Program-made: the position numbers and the translations under genes
DNA from: Modicisalibacter sp033446685
GTDB lineage: Bacteria; Pseudomonadota; Gammaproteobacteria; Pseudomonadales; Halomonadaceae
Length of the DNA stretch: 64,000 nucleotides
Reading direction: 5' to 3'
Assembly (NCBI RefSeq): GCF_033446685.1
Contig: NZ_JAWQLY010000013.1
Span: 45,544-109,543, forward strand
The notes under the pieces: model-generated
The model's input: only the letters and a program-made list of their open reading frames with translations
Told to the model about the DNA's origin: nothing
The model's database searches: none
Shown here: positions 22,272 through 33,712 of the stretch, piece after piece
How the letters are laid out: every line of letters begins with the position of its first letter
Numbering within the stretch: position 1 is the first letter of the stretch

Positions 22272-23264
22272 ATGACCCAAGCCATCCACTTTCACGACAC
22301 CGGCGGCCCCGAAGTGCTGCGCTTCGAAGAGCACGAGCCCGGCGAGCCCGGCAGCCAGGAGCTGCGGGTGCGTGTCGAGGCGATCGGCCTCAACCGCGCC
22401 GAGGCGATGTTTCGGTCCGGCAACTACCTGGAAGACCCGCAACTGCCGGCAGGGCTCGGTTACGAGGGCTCGGCGGTGGTCGAGGCCGTGGGCGACGGCG
22501 TCTCGGGCTTCGCCGAAGGCGACGCGGTGAGCGTGATCCCCGCCTTCTCGATGAATCGTTACAATCTCTATGCCGAGCGGGCGATCGTTCCCGCCCATGC
22601 CGTGGCGCCGCGCCCCGTCGGGCTCGACGCGGTCCAGGCCGCGGCGATCTGGATGCCGTTTTTGACCGCCTACGGCGCGCTGATCGACATCGCCGGGCTG
22701 ACCCGCGGCGAGGCGGTGATCATCCCCGCGGCGTCGAGCAGCGTGGGCCTGGCGGCGATCCAGATCGCCAACAGCGTGGGCGCGGTCTCGATCGCCGCGA
22801 CCCGCACCTCGGCCAAGGCCGACGACCTGCGCCGGGCCGGCGCGGCCCATGTCATCGCCACCCAGCAACAGGATATCGCCGCCGAGGTCATGCGCATCAC
22901 CGAAGACGCCGGCGCCCGCGTGGTGTTCGATCCGGTCGCCGGTCCCGGCGCGCAGACGCTGGTCGACGCCATGGCGCCCTACGGCACCTACTTCGTCTAC
23001 GGCGCCCTGAGCGGCGAGCCGACACCGTTCCCGATGATCGCCGGCATGAACAAGGCGCTGACCATGCGCGGCTACACGCTGCTCGAGATCATCGCCGCCC
23101 CCGAGCGCTTCGAGGCCGGCAAGCGCTTCATCTACGCCGGTATCGAGCGCGGCGATTTCAAACCGACCATCGCCCGCACGTTTGGCTTCGCGGAGATGGT
23201 CGAGGCCCACCGCTATCTGGAATCCAACCAGCAGTTCGGCAAGATCGTGGTCACCGTGCCGTGA
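22272..23264 (+). CDS. Zinc-free medium-chain quinone oxidoreductase-like dehydrogenase
   Basis: A 330-residue member of the medium-chain dehydrogenase/reductase superfamily, nearest in type to NADPH:quinone oxidoreductase. It has the GroES-like N-terminal part (LRFEEHEPGEPGSQELRVRVEAIGLNRAEAMFR, LGYEGSAVVEAVG) and a Rossmann domain with an AASSSVGLAAIQIANSVGA nucleotide-binding turn. The zinc-ligand cysteines of classic alcohol dehydrogenases are absent. AGGGAGG precedes the ATG. It follows norR in the same direction with a 134-base gap, so the two might share a transcript; the substrate is unknown. Confidence 0.88.
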   Translation: MTQAIHFHDTGGPEVLRFEEHEPGEPGSQELRVRVEAIGLNRAEAMFRSGNYLEDPQLPAGLGYEGSAVVEAVGDGVSGFAEGDAVSVIPAFSMNRYNLYAERAIVPAHAVAPRPVGLDAVQAAAIWMPFLTAYGALIDIAGLTRGEAVIIPAASSSVGLAAIQIANSVGAVSIAATRTSAKADDLRRAGAAHVIATQQQDIAAEVMRITEDAGARVVFDPVAGPGAQTLVDAMAPYGTYFVYGALSGEPTPFPMIAGMNKALTMRGYTLLEIIAAPERFEAGKRFIYAGIERGDFKPTIARTFGFAEMVEAHRYLESNQQFGKIVVTVP

Positions 23265-23288
23265 CCCCGGGCCGAGCCCGGAAACGTA

Positions 23289-23315
23289 AAAAGCCCGCTG
23301 CATAGGCGGGCTTTT
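23289..23315. terminator. Bidirectional terminator between the quinone reductase gene and ssb
   Basis: Stem AAAAGCCCGC / GCGGGCTTTT with a seven-base loop and T tracts on both strands, placed between two convergent genes. Confidence 0.85.
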
Positions 23316-23341
23316 CGATTCCAGGCCAGGCGCGGACTAGC

Positions 23342-23899
23342 TCAGAACGGGATCTCGTCGTCGAAATCGTCGAAGCTGCCGGGTTGCGGGGCGCCGTAGT
23401 TGCCGCCCTGCTGGCCACCACCCTGCTGGCCACCCTGGGCCGGCGGTTGCTGAGGCGGGCGCTGGGGCTGCTGCGGCGGGGCATTGTTGGCGTAACCGCC
23501 CTGCTGGCCACCCTGGGGCGCGTAGCCGCCCTGCTGGGGCTGCTGCTGGGGGAAGTCGCCGCCACGCGAGTCGAGCATCTGCATGTCGTTGGCGACGATT
23601 TCGGTGCTGTACTTGTCCTGACCGTTCTGATCCTGCCACTTGCGTGTCTGCAGGCGGCCCTCGATGTACACCTTGCCGCCCTTCTTCAGGTACTGCTGGG
23701 CGATCTCGGCCAGTTTGTTGAACAGCACCACGCGATGCCATTCGGTGCGTTCCTGACGCTGGCCGCTCTGGCGGTCGGTCCAGGTATCGGTGGTCGCCAG
23801 GTTGAGGTTGGCCACCGCCGCTCCCGACGGCGTGAAGCGCACTTCGGGGTCCTGACCCAGATTGCCGATCAGAATGACCTTGTTAACACCACGGGCCAT
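23342..23899 (-). CDS. ssb: Single-stranded DNA-binding protein SSB
   Basis: Coats single-stranded DNA during replication, repair and recombination. The 185-residue protein has the OB-fold (1-112: GVNKVILIGNLGQDPEVRFTPSG, TEWHRVVLFNKLAEI, GGKVYIEGRLQTRKW), a Gln/Gly/Pro-rich flexible linker (about 115-170) and the conserved acidic tip DDFDDEIPF, which recruits partner proteins. AAGGAGTC precedes the ATG. It lies 28 bases downstream of the MFS gene on the same strand. Confidence 0.97.
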   Translation of the reverse strand: MARGVNKVILIGNLGQDPEVRFTPSGAAVANLNLATTDTWTDRQSGQRQERTEWHRVVLFNKLAEIAQQYLKKGGKVYIEGRLQTRKWQDQNGQDKYSTEIVANDMQMLDSRGGDFPQQQPQQGGYAPQGGQQGGYANNAPPQQPQRPPQQPPAQGGQQGGGQQGGNYGAPQPGSFDDFDDEIPF

Positions 23900-23927
23900 G
23901 TTTGACTCCTTGCTAGTGTGCGGGCGC

Positions 23928-25310
23928 TCATGCGCCCCTTGAATCGTGTCGGGTGCCGGCCACGCGGGCCAGCGCCTCGGCGTCCAGTCGTTGGCGGTCG
24001 ACCTTGAGATAGGCGACGCGTTCCTCGGGCACTACCAGTACGTCCTCGACGCCCGCCACATCGGCGAAGCGCGCCATCAGCGCATCCAGGGCGTCGGTGG
24101 GATGATCGTCCAACGCCACGATCTCGCTGGACAGGTGGCGCGGCGCGGGCATCTTCCAGATCACCGCCAGCCACACGGCACCCAGCAAGGCGGCGCCCAA
24201 GAATACAGCATCATACCCGAAATGCTGCGATAGGGCCCCGCCCAGCACACCGCCCAGGAAGGCCCCCAGGAACTGGCTGGTCGAGTACACCCCCATCGCG
24301 GTGCCCTTGGCCCCGGCCGGGGCGAGCTTGCTGATCATCGACGGCAGGGTGGCCTCGAGCAGGTTGAAGGCCACGAAGAACGCCCACAACAGGCCGATCA
24401 GCGTCCAGCGCTGGTGGCCGAGTTCGCCGAGCGCCAGCAGCACCAGCGTCATGCCCGCCACCGCGCCGATGAAGGTCGCCTTCATGCGCCGGCGCTTCTC
24501 GGCGACGATCACCAGCGGCACCATGCCGACGAAGGCCAGGCCCATCACCGCCAGATAGATCCAGCCCTGGCTGGCGGCCTCGATGCCCACGTCGACCAGT
24601 CGGAACGGCACGGCGACGAACGCCGCGGTGAGGATCAGGTGCAGGGCGAAGATCGAGAAGTCCAGCCGCAGCAGGTTGCTGCTGGTCAGCGTGGTACGCA
24701 GCTGTTCGCGATCGAGACCGACGTCCTGGTGACGCGCTACCCGCGGCGCCGCCGGCACCAGCCGCCAGAGCACCAGCAGGCTCGCCAGGGCGAGCACTGC
24801 GGTCAGCCAGAACACGCTGGTCAGGCCGAAGTGGGCGGCCATCAACGGGCCGACGACCATGGCGATGGCGAAGGCCACGCCGATCGACAGGCCGATGGTG
24901 GCCATCGCCGCGGTACGGATCTCCTCGCGGGTCTGGTCGGCGAGCAGCGCCATGATCGCCCCGGCCACCGCGCCGCTGCCCTGCAGGCAACGGCCGACGA
25001 TCACCGTGGCGATCGAGTCCGCCTCGGCGGCGATCACACTGCCCAGCGCGAACAGCAACAGGCCGCCGGCGATCACCACCTTGCGGCCGATGCGATCGGA
25101 GAGCAGTCCGAAGGGGATCTGGAAAATGGCTTGGGTCAGGCCGTAGGCGCCCAGCGCCAGGCCCACCAGTAGCGGCGTCGCGCCGGCGAGGTCCTCGGCA
25201 TACAGCGCCAGCACCGGCAACACCATGAACAGGCCGAGCATACGCGTTGCGTAAAGCCCGGCGAGCCCGGAGATGGCGCGGCGCTCAGAGGTCAATAGTC
25301 GAGCAGTCAT
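23928..25310 (-). CDS. YajR-like MFS transporter with C-terminal YAM domain
   Basis: A 460-residue major facilitator with 12 predicted membrane helices; motif A appears as GLLSDRIGRKVVIAGG in the loop after helix 2. After the last helix (near 395) there is a soluble C-terminal domain (about 400-460: VAGVEDVLVVPEERVAYLKVDRQRLD) with the beta-alpha-beta pattern of the YAM domain of E. coli YajR. The ATG at 25310 begins MTARLLTSERRA; the upstream frame is not conserved. The substrate is unknown. It is divergent from uvrA and upstream of ssb. Confidence 0.87.
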   Translation of the reverse strand: MTARLLTSERRAISGLAGLYATRMLGLFMVLPVLALYAEDLAGATPLLVGLALGAYGLTQAIFQIPFGLLSDRIGRKVVIAGGLLLFALGSVIAAEADSIATVIVGRCLQGSGAVAGAIMALLADQTREEIRTAAMATIGLSIGVAFAIAMVVGPLMAAHFGLTSVFWLTAVLALASLLVLWRLVPAAPRVARHQDVGLDREQLRTTLTSSNLLRLDFSIFALHLILTAAFVAVPFRLVDVGIEAASQGWIYLAVMGLAFVGMVPLVIVAEKRRRMKATFIGAVAGMTLVLLALGELGHQRWTLIGLLWAFFVAFNLLEATLPSMISKLAPAGAKGTAMGVYSTSQFLGAFLGGVLGGALSQHFGYDAVFLGAALLGAVWLAVIWKMPAPRHLSSEIVALDDHPTDALDALMARFADVAGVEDVLVVPEERVAYLKVDRQRLDAEALARVAGTRHDSRGA

Positions 25311-25461
25311 GGCAGGTCGCAGTCTGGGTGAACGGGAAGGAAAACAGCTTGCGGATTGCGTCGACCGGCAACAGTCGCGCGCCTCGACTATTCTACCGGT
25401 TCGCCAGTCGCCGGGAAAAGCCGCGCGCATCTCCCCGACGGGTGTTTACTCACTGTGCGTT

Positions 25462-25491
25462 TTGCCGGGCCTTCGCTCAACGCCGTATAAT
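25462..25491 (+). promoter_or_regulatory. Sigma-70 promoter of uvrA
   Basis: TTGCCG (25462-25467), 18-base spacer, TATAAT (25486-25491), with the start expected near 25498. I saw no CTGT-N8-ACAG LexA box over it, unlike E. coli uvrA. Confidence 0.65.
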
Positions 25492-25519
25492 CGTTCTTTT
25501 GCGCGCTTACGAGGTGGCA

Positions 25520-28378
<2,859 letters not shown>

Positions 28379-28416
28379 GCGAGCGCGGCCCGCCTCAGAG
28401 CCCAGGGCAACCAAGA

Positions 28417-28450
28417 AAAGCCCCGCGACAGTATCTGTCACGGGGCTTTT
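28417..28450 (+). terminator. Terminator of uvrA
   Basis: Stem AAAAGCCCCG-C-GACAG / CTGTC-A-CGGGGCTTTT with a short loop, followed by TTTTTA on the plus strand, 39 bases after the uvrA stop. Confidence 0.9.
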
Positions 28451-28500
28451 TATTGCTCGGCTCGTGGCCGAAGGCCGACCAGGGGACAGCAACCGGGCAT

Positions 28501-28530
28501 AAAAAAGCCGACTCACCAGGAGTCGGCTTT
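28501..28530 (-). terminator. Terminator of the alpha ribosomal operon
   Basis: Stem GCCGACT / AGTCGGC with loop CACCAGG, followed on the minus strand by six T residues. It lies 24 bases after the rplQ stop and closes the ribosomal superoperon. Confidence 0.9.
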
Positions 28531-28553
28531 CGTATCGCGAAGCGCGTCGAGGA

Positions 28554-28940
28554 TCACTCCTCGCCAGCGGCTTCCTCGATGACCGGACGGTCGACCAACT
28601 CGACGTAGGCCATCGGCGCGTTGTCGCCGGTGCGGTAGCCGCACTTGAGGATGCGCACGTAACCGCCGGGACGGTTGGCGTAGCGCGGACCCAGCTCGTT
28701 GAAGAGCTTGCCGACCGTATCCTTGGAGCGGGTACGGCTGAAGGCCAGGCGACGGTTGGCGACACTATCCTGCTTGGACAAGGTGATCAGCGGCTCGATG
28801 TGACGACGCAGGTCCTTGGCCTTGGGCAGGGTTGTCTTGATGACTTCGTGCTCGACCAGCGAGACGCACATGTTCTTGAACATGGCGTGGCGGTGCGAGC
28901 TCGTACGATTGAGGTGACGACCACTCTTACGATGACGCAT
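28554..28940 (-). CDS. rplQ: 50S ribosomal protein L17
   Basis: A 128-residue large-subunit protein starting MRHRKSGRHLNRTSSHRHAM, with the conserved ALVEHEVIKTTLPKAKDLRR-type helix. It lines the exit side of the large subunit. It is the last gene of the alpha operon, 35 bases after rpoA, and is followed by a strong terminator. The acidic tail (EEAAGEE) is slightly longer than in E. coli. Confidence 0.98.
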   Translation of the reverse strand: MRHRKSGRHLNRTSSHRHAMFKNMCVSLVEHEVIKTTLPKAKDLRRHIEPLITLSKQDSVANRRLAFSRTRSKDTVGKLFNELGPRYANRPGGYVRILKCGYRTGDNAPMAYVELVDRPVIEEAAGEE

Positions 28941-28975
28941 GGTTGTGATTCCTTAACTGGGGCTCGAGGCGACGC

Positions 28976-29974
28976 TCACGCGGAGGCCTTGTCGTCCTTG
29001 AGGCTAGCCGGCGGCCAGTTTTCCAGCCGCATGCCGAGGGACAGGCCACGCGCTGCCAGGACGTCCTTGATCTCGTTCAGAGACTTCTTGCCGAGGTTGG
29101 GAGTCTTCAACAGCTCGACTTCGGTACGCTGAATGAGATCGCCGATGTAATAGATATTCTCGGCCTTGAGGCAGTTGGCGCTGCGAACGGTCAACTCGAG
29201 ATCGTCTACGGGGCGCAGCAGGATAGGATCGATGTGATCCTGCTCCTCTTCAACTTCCTGCTCCTTGTCGGCTTCCAGGTCGACGAACGCACCCAACTGC
29301 TCCTGCAGGATGGTTGCGCTGCGACGGATCGCCTCTTCCGGATCCAGGGTGCCGTCGGTTTCCAGGTCGATGACCAGCTTGTCGAGGTCGGTACGCTGTT
29401 CGACGCGCGCCGCTTCGACCGCATAGGAAACCCGACGTACAGGGCTGAAGGTCGCATCCAGCTGCAGGCGACCGATGGTGCGAGACTCGTCATCCGCGCC
29501 GGCACGAGTATCCGCGGGCTCATAGCCACGCCCACGAGCCACCTTGAGCTGCATCTTCAGCTCGGCGCCTTCGTTGACGTGAGCGATCACGTGCTCGGGA
29601 TTGACGATATCGACATCATGGTCAACGGCGATGTCGCCGGCCGTGACCACACATGGGCCCTGCTTGTTCAGCGAGAGCACCGCTTCGTCGCGGCTGTGCA
29701 TCTTGATCGCCACGTCCTTGAGATTCAGGAGGATCTCGATGACATCTTCCTGGACCCCTTCGATCGCACTGTATTCGTGCTCAACACCGGCGATTTCCGC
29801 TTCCACCACGGCACAGCCGGGCATGGAAGACAGCAGGATGCGACGCAGAGCATTCCCCAGGGTGTGACCGAAACCGCGCTCGAACGGCTCGAGCACGATC
29901 TTCGCGTGGTGCGCGTTGATCTCTTCGACCTTGATATCGCGAGGACGGAGAAACTCTGTCACTGAACGCTGCAT
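28976..29974 (-). CDS. rpoA: RNA polymerase alpha subunit
   Basis: The 332-residue alpha subunit dimerises to nucleate RNA polymerase assembly and contacts UP elements and activators. The N-terminal domain has FERGFGHTLGNALRRILLSSMPG; the C-terminal domain (about 250-325) has DDLELTVRSANCLKAENI and LLKTPNLGKKSLNEIKDVL with the DNA-contacting residues. An acidic linker (LEADKEQEVEEEQDHIDP) joins them. The ATG at 29974 (MQRSVTEFLRPRDIKV) is the conserved start; the longer frame upstream is not coding. Lies between rpsD and rplQ. Confidence 0.98.
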   Translation of the reverse strand: MQRSVTEFLRPRDIKVEEINAHHAKIVLEPFERGFGHTLGNALRRILLSSMPGCAVVEAEIAGVEHEYSAIEGVQEDVIEILLNLKDVAIKMHSRDEAVLSLNKQGPCVVTAGDIAVDHDVDIVNPEHVIAHVNEGAELKMQLKVARGRGYEPADTRAGADDESRTIGRLQLDATFSPVRRVSYAVEAARVEQRTDLDKLVIDLETDGTLDPEEAIRRSATILQEQLGAFVDLEADKEQEVEEEQDHIDPILLRPVDDLELTVRSANCLKAENIYYIGDLIQRTEVELLKTPNLGKKSLNEIKDVLAARGLSLGMRLENWPPASLKDDKASA

Positions 29975-30058
29975 ATGAACACCTTTCAGGCTGCCAAACG
30001 GATACTCGGTACTCGGAGCCGGGCGCGAAAGCACCCGGCATCACGCGTGGGACGCTGA

Positions 30059-30679
30059 TTACTTCGAGTACAGCTCGACGATCAGGTTTTCGTTGATGTC
30101 GGCAGACAGGTCGCCGCGTTCCGGGACAGCCTTGAAAGTGCCTTCCATCTTCTTCGAATCGACATCGATCCAGGTCACGTCGCCGCGCTGTCCGGACAAT
30201 TGCAGGGCGTGCTGAATGCGCGCCTGGTTCTTGGCCTTTTCACGCACGGTGACGACGTCGCCGGGACGGACCCGATAAGACGCCACGTTGACGCTGCGAC
30301 CATTGACCGAGATCGCCTTGTGGCTGACCAACTGACGCGCTTCGGCACGCGTGGAGCCGAAGCCCATGCGATAGACGACGTTGTCCAGTCGGGATTCCAG
30401 CAGTTGCAGCAACAACTCGCCGGTCGCGCCCTTCATGCGGGCCGCTTCCTTGTAGTAGTTGCGGAACTGGTTCTCGAGTACGCCGTAGATACGACGCACT
30501 TTCTGCTTCTCGCGAAGCTGCAAGCCGTAGTCGGAAAGACGCTGACGGCGCTGGCCGTGCACACCCGGGATCTGCTCGGATTTGCACTTCTTCTCGAAGG
30601 GAGTGACACCGCTCTTGAGGAAGAGGTCGGTACCTTCACGACGAGACAGTTTGCACTTCGGTCCAATATAACGAGCCAT
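30059..30679 (-). CDS. rpsD: 30S ribosomal protein S4
   Basis: A 206-residue primary 16S rRNA-binding protein starting MARYIGPKCKLSRREGTDLFL, with the S4 RNA-binding domain (LDNVVYRMGFGSTRAEARQLVSHKAI). In E. coli it is the translational repressor of the alpha operon. Twelve bases after rpsK. Confidence 0.98.
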   Translation of the reverse strand: MARYIGPKCKLSRREGTDLFLKSGVTPFEKKCKSEQIPGVHGQRRQRLSDYGLQLREKQKVRRIYGVLENQFRNYYKEAARMKGATGELLLQLLESRLDNVVYRMGFGSTRAEARQLVSHKAISVNGRSVNVASYRVRPGDVVTVREKAKNQARIQHALQLSGQRGDVTWIDVDSKKMEGTFKAVPERGDLSADINENLIVELYSK

Positions 30680-30691
30680 GAGTCTGTCTCC

Positions 30692-31078
30692 TTAAACGCG
30701 GCGTTTCTTCGGCGGACGGCAGCCGTTGTGGGGAACGGGCGTCGCGTCGGTGATGCTCTGCACGCGGAAGCCGGCGGCATTCAATGCGCGCACGGCGGAC
30801 TCACGGCCAGGACCGGGGCCCTTGACCAGCACGTCGACGTTTTTCACACCATACTCGGCTGCAGCAGTCGCTGCACGTTCGCTTGCCACTTGAGCAGCGA
30901 ACGGGGTGCTCTTGCGAGAACCACGAAAACCCGAACCACCGGCAGTCGCCCAAGAGAGCGCGTTGCCCTGGCGGTCTGTGATCGTCACGATCGTGTTGTT
31001 AAAAGAGGCATGGATGTGGGCTACCGCATCCACTACCTGCTTTTTAACCTTTTTACGGTTACTACGCGGGTTAGCCAT
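30692..31078 (-). CDS. rpsK: 30S ribosomal protein S11
   Basis: A 128-residue platform protein of the small subunit, near the mRNA exit. Signature segments are HIHASFNNTIVTITDRQGNALSWATAGGSGFRGSRK (split here across its two conserved blocks) and the C-terminal DATPVPHNGCRPPKKRRV. Second gene of the alpha operon, 39 bases after rpsM. Confidence 0.98.
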   Translation of the reverse strand: MANPRSNRKKVKKQVVDAVAHIHASFNNTIVTITDRQGNALSWATAGGSGFRGSRKSTPFAAQVASERAATAAAEYGVKNVDVLVKGPGPGRESAVRALNAAGFRVQSITDATPVPHNGCRPPKKRRV

Positions 31079-31117
31079 GTTGATGTTTCTTCCTGTCTTA
31101 ACGCCAGAACATGCGTT

Positions 31118-31474
31118 TTATTTGCGAATCGGTTTGCGCGGGCCCTTACGGGTACGCGCATTGGTCTTCGTGCGCTGGCCACGCAGGGGAAGACCACGAC
31201 GATGACGCAGACCACGATAGCAACCCAAGTCCATCAGACGCTTGATATTCAGCGTCGTGTCGCGACGAAGGTCACCTTCAACGGTGTACTTGCCGACTTC
31301 GGTACGCAGCGCATCTACCTGTTCGGCAGACAGCTCTTGCACCTTGGCGGTGGGTACGATGCCGACCGCGGCACAGATGTCCTGCGCGCGAGTACGGCCA
31401 ATCCCGAAGATATAGGTCAGCGAGATCGCCGCATGCTTGTTGTCCGGGATATTGACGCCTGCAATACGGGCCAT
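31118..31474 (-). CDS. rpsM: 30S ribosomal protein S13
   Basis: A 118-residue head protein contacting the P-site tRNA and L5 of the large subunit. It begins MARIAGVNIPDNKHAAISLTY and contains GIGRTRAQDIC and the basic tail RTKTNARTRKGPRKPIRK. First gene of the alpha operon; GGAGTAAGCTG precedes the ATG. Confidence 0.98.
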   Translation of the reverse strand: MARIAGVNIPDNKHAAISLTYIFGIGRTRAQDICAAVGIVPTAKVQELSAEQVDALRTEVGKYTVEGDLRRDTTLNIKRLMDLGCYRGLRHRRGLPLRGQRTKTNARTRKGPRKPIRK

Positions 31475-31537
31475 CAGCTTACTCCGAAATTTGAGCGGCT
31501 TGCTCGTTTGTTCATCTACAAAAGGCGCAACAGCTTA

Positions 31538-31565
31538 CACCTTTGTCCCTCTCGAGACAAGGGTG
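31538..31565 (-). promoter_or_regulatory. Hairpin in the alpha-operon leader
   Basis: In the 113-base spacer... between rpmJ and rpsM (31475-31604), ten-base arms CACCCTTGTC and GACAAAGGTG (minus strand, one mismatch) flank a loop TCGAGAGG. In E. coli this leader carries the S4-responsive pseudoknot; the position fits, but I cannot show a pseudoknot here. Confidence 0.4.
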
Positions 31566-31604
31566 CAAGCCGGCGCCCGCTTTCGGTCAACGTCAGGATC
31601 AGAT

Positions 31605-31718
31605 TCAGCCCTGGCGCTGCTTGTGCCGCGGTTCGGTGCAGATGACGCGGACCGCGCCATTACGCCGAATGATCTTGCAGTTACGGCACATTTTCTTGAC
31701 GGAAGCTCGAACTTTCAT
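31605..31718 (-). CDS. rpmJ: 50S ribosomal protein L36 (zinc form)
   Basis: A 37-residue protein beginning MKVRASVKKMCRNCK, with the zinc-ribbon ligands Cys11, Cys14, Cys27 and His32, so it is the zinc-binding (C+) form. It lies 32 bases after secY and before the alpha operon leader, as in E. coli. GGAGAGAACG precedes the ATG at 31718. Confidence 0.97.
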   Translation of the reverse strand: MKVRASVKKMCRNCKIIRRNGAVRVICTEPRHKQRQG

Positions 31719-31750
31719 CGTTCTCTCCATTGCGCGGTCGGCGTGCGCGC

Positions 31751-33085
31751 TCAGCGCATCAGGCCGCCGCTTCCGTAGCCTTTCAGGTTGGACTTCTTCA
31801 TCACCGATTCGTACTGGTTCGACATCAGATGCGATTGAACCTGCGCCATGAAGTCCATGATGACCACCACCACGATCAGCAAGGAGGTTCCGCCGAAGAA
31901 GAACGGAACGTTCCAGGCAATGATCAGGAACTGGGGCATCAGGGAAACAGCGGTGATGTAGAGGGCACCGAACAACGTCAAGCGGGTCATGACCTTGTCG
32001 ACGTAGCGAGCGGTCTGCTCGCCGGGGCGGATACCCGGAAGAAACGCGCCTGACTTCTTCAGATTGTCAGCCACATCCTTGGGATTGAAGACCAGCGCTG
32101 TGTAAAAGAAGCAGAAGAATACCACTGCCGCGGCGAAAAGCAATATGTACAGCGGCTGCCCCGGCCCAAGCGACTGCGAGATCACCTGCAACCACTCGAA
32201 GCCTTCGGCCGAGCCCATCCACTGCCCGATCGACGCCGGAAACAGCAGGATGCTCGAGGCGAAGATCGCCGGAATGACGCCGGCCATATTGACCTTGAGC
32301 GGCAGATAACTGCTCTGCCCGGCGTACATCTTGTTGCCGACCTGACGCCGCGGATAGTTCACCGTGATGCGCCGTTGGCCGCGCTCGATGAACACCACGA
32401 AGGCCACGGTAGCGATCGCCAGCAGCGAGAGCGCCAACAGCGGCAGCACGTTCCAGGCGCCATCGTTGCGCGCCAGTTCGAAAGACTGCCCGATCGCACT
32501 CGGCAGCCCGGCGACGATGCCGGCGAAGATGATCAGCGAAATGCCGTTGCCGATCCCCTTCTCGGTGATCTGCTCGCCCAGCCACATCAGGAACACCGCA
32601 CCGGCGACGAACGACACGATCGCCGTGAAGTAAAAGCTGAAGTCGCTGGTATAGGTCACGCCCTGTCCGACCAGACCGACTGCCATGCCGGTCGCCTGAA
32701 TCAACGCCAGTAACACGGTCCCGTAACGGGTGTACTGACTGATCTTGCGCCGGCCGGCCTCACCTTCCTTCTTCAGCTGCTCAAGCTGAGGCGAGACCGC
32801 CGTCAGAAGCTGCATGATAATCGACGCGGAGATGTACGGCATGATCCCCAGCGCCAGAATGCTCATGCGCGACAGCGCACCCCCGGAGAACATGTTGAAC
32901 ATGCCCAGGATGGTGCCCTGGTTTTCCCTGAACAAGGCAGCGAGCTGGTCAGGATCGATACCGGGTACGGGGATATGGGCACCGATGCGGTACACCACGA
33001 GGGCGATGAACACGAAGCGCAGGCGCGCCCAGAGTTCACTCAAGCCGCTTCCCCCCATTGCCGGCATGTTTCCTGACTTAGCCAT
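31751..33085 (-). CDS. secY: Protein translocase subunit SecY
   Basis: The channel subunit of the Sec translocon, 444 residues with ten predicted membrane helices. Signatures are VYRIGAHIPVPGID, the plug and helix 2 region MFNMFSGGALSRMSILALGIMPYISASII (two conserved blocks), LGEQITEKGIGNG, and FNPKDVADNLKKSGAFLPGIRPG. It is the end of the spc operon, directly after rplO with no gap; its partner SecE is encoded at 58555-58923. Confidence 0.98.
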   Translation of the reverse strand: MAKSGNMPAMGGSGLSELWARLRFVFIALVVYRIGAHIPVPGIDPDQLAALFRENQGTILGMFNMFSGGALSRMSILALGIMPYISASIIMQLLTAVSPQLEQLKKEGEAGRRKISQYTRYGTVLLALIQATGMAVGLVGQGVTYTSDFSFYFTAIVSFVAGAVFLMWLGEQITEKGIGNGISLIIFAGIVAGLPSAIGQSFELARNDGAWNVLPLLALSLLAIATVAFVVFIERGQRRITVNYPRRQVGNKMYAGQSSYLPLKVNMAGVIPAIFASSILLFPASIGQWMGSAEGFEWLQVISQSLGPGQPLYILLFAAAVVFFCFFYTALVFNPKDVADNLKKSGAFLPGIRPGEQTARYVDKVMTRLTLFGALYITAVSLMPQFLIIAWNVPFFFGGTSLLIVVVVIMDFMAQVQSHLMSNQYESVMKKSNLKGYGSGGLMR

Positions 33086-33520
33086 TTATTCCTCGACCTT
33101 ACCGCCAGCGGCTTCGATCGCGGCACGGGCACCCTTGGTGACCTTGAGTCCGCGTACGGTAACCGCCTTGTTCAGTTCGCCGGAAAGGATCACCTTCGCG
33201 AATTGCGTGGCGTCCTTGAGCACGTTGGCCTGCTTCAGTGTTTCCAGATCGACGACATCGCCTTCGACCTTGGCCAGTTCGCCGAGACGCACTTCCTCGG
33301 AAACCAGCGACTTGGCCGACGTGAAGCCGAACTTGGGCAGACGACGCTGAAGCGGCATCTGACCACCCTCGAAGCCCGGCTTGACGCTGCCACCGGAACG
33401 AGACTTCTGGCCCTTGTGACCACGACCGCCGGTCTTGCCCAGACCAGAGCCGATGCCACGACCGACACGCTTTTCGGCGTGCTTGGAACCCGGAGCCGGG
33501 CTCAGGCTATTGAGTTTCAT
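33086..33520 (-). CDS. rplO: 50S ribosomal protein L15
   Basis: A 144-residue protein beginning MKLNSLSPAPGSKHAEKRVGRG, with a glycine-rich N-terminal extension (GSGLGKTGGRGHKGQKSRSGG) that threads into 23S rRNA. Three bases after rpmD; secY begins immediately after its stop. Confidence 0.98.
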   Translation of the reverse strand: MKLNSLSPAPGSKHAEKRVGRGIGSGLGKTGGRGHKGQKSRSGGSVKPGFEGGQMPLQRRLPKFGFTSAKSLVSEEVRLGELAKVEGDVVDLETLKQANVLKDATQFAKVILSGELNKAVTVRGLKVTKGARAAIEAAGGKVEE

Positions 33521-33523
33521 GGA

Positions 33524-33706
33524 TCACTCTCCCTCAACACGAACAAGGTAGTTAACCTTGTTGACCATACCGCGTACGGCCGGGGTGTCTTCCAACTCGA
33601 CGGTGTGCCCGATGCGGCGCAGCCCAAGACCCTTCATGGTGGCCTTGTGCTTGTTTAGAACGCCGATGGTGCTGCGCACCTGAGTAACCTTGATCAAAGC
33701 TGCCAT
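33524..33706 (-). CDS. rpmD: 50S ribosomal protein L30
   Basis: A 60-residue protein with the typical VTQVRSTIGVLNKHKATMKGLGL start and TPAVRGMVNKVNYLVRVE end. It belongs to the spc operon, six bases after rpsE. Confidence 0.98.
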   Translation of the reverse strand: MAALIKVTQVRSTIGVLNKHKATMKGLGLRRIGHTVELEDTPAVRGMVNKVNYLVRVEGE

Positions 33707-33712
33707 GGTGCC

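Noticed and set aside
23450..23600. Glutamine-codon repeats inside ssb as a tandem repeat element
   Set aside because: They encode the flexible Gln/Gly/Pro linker typical of SSB and need no other explanation.
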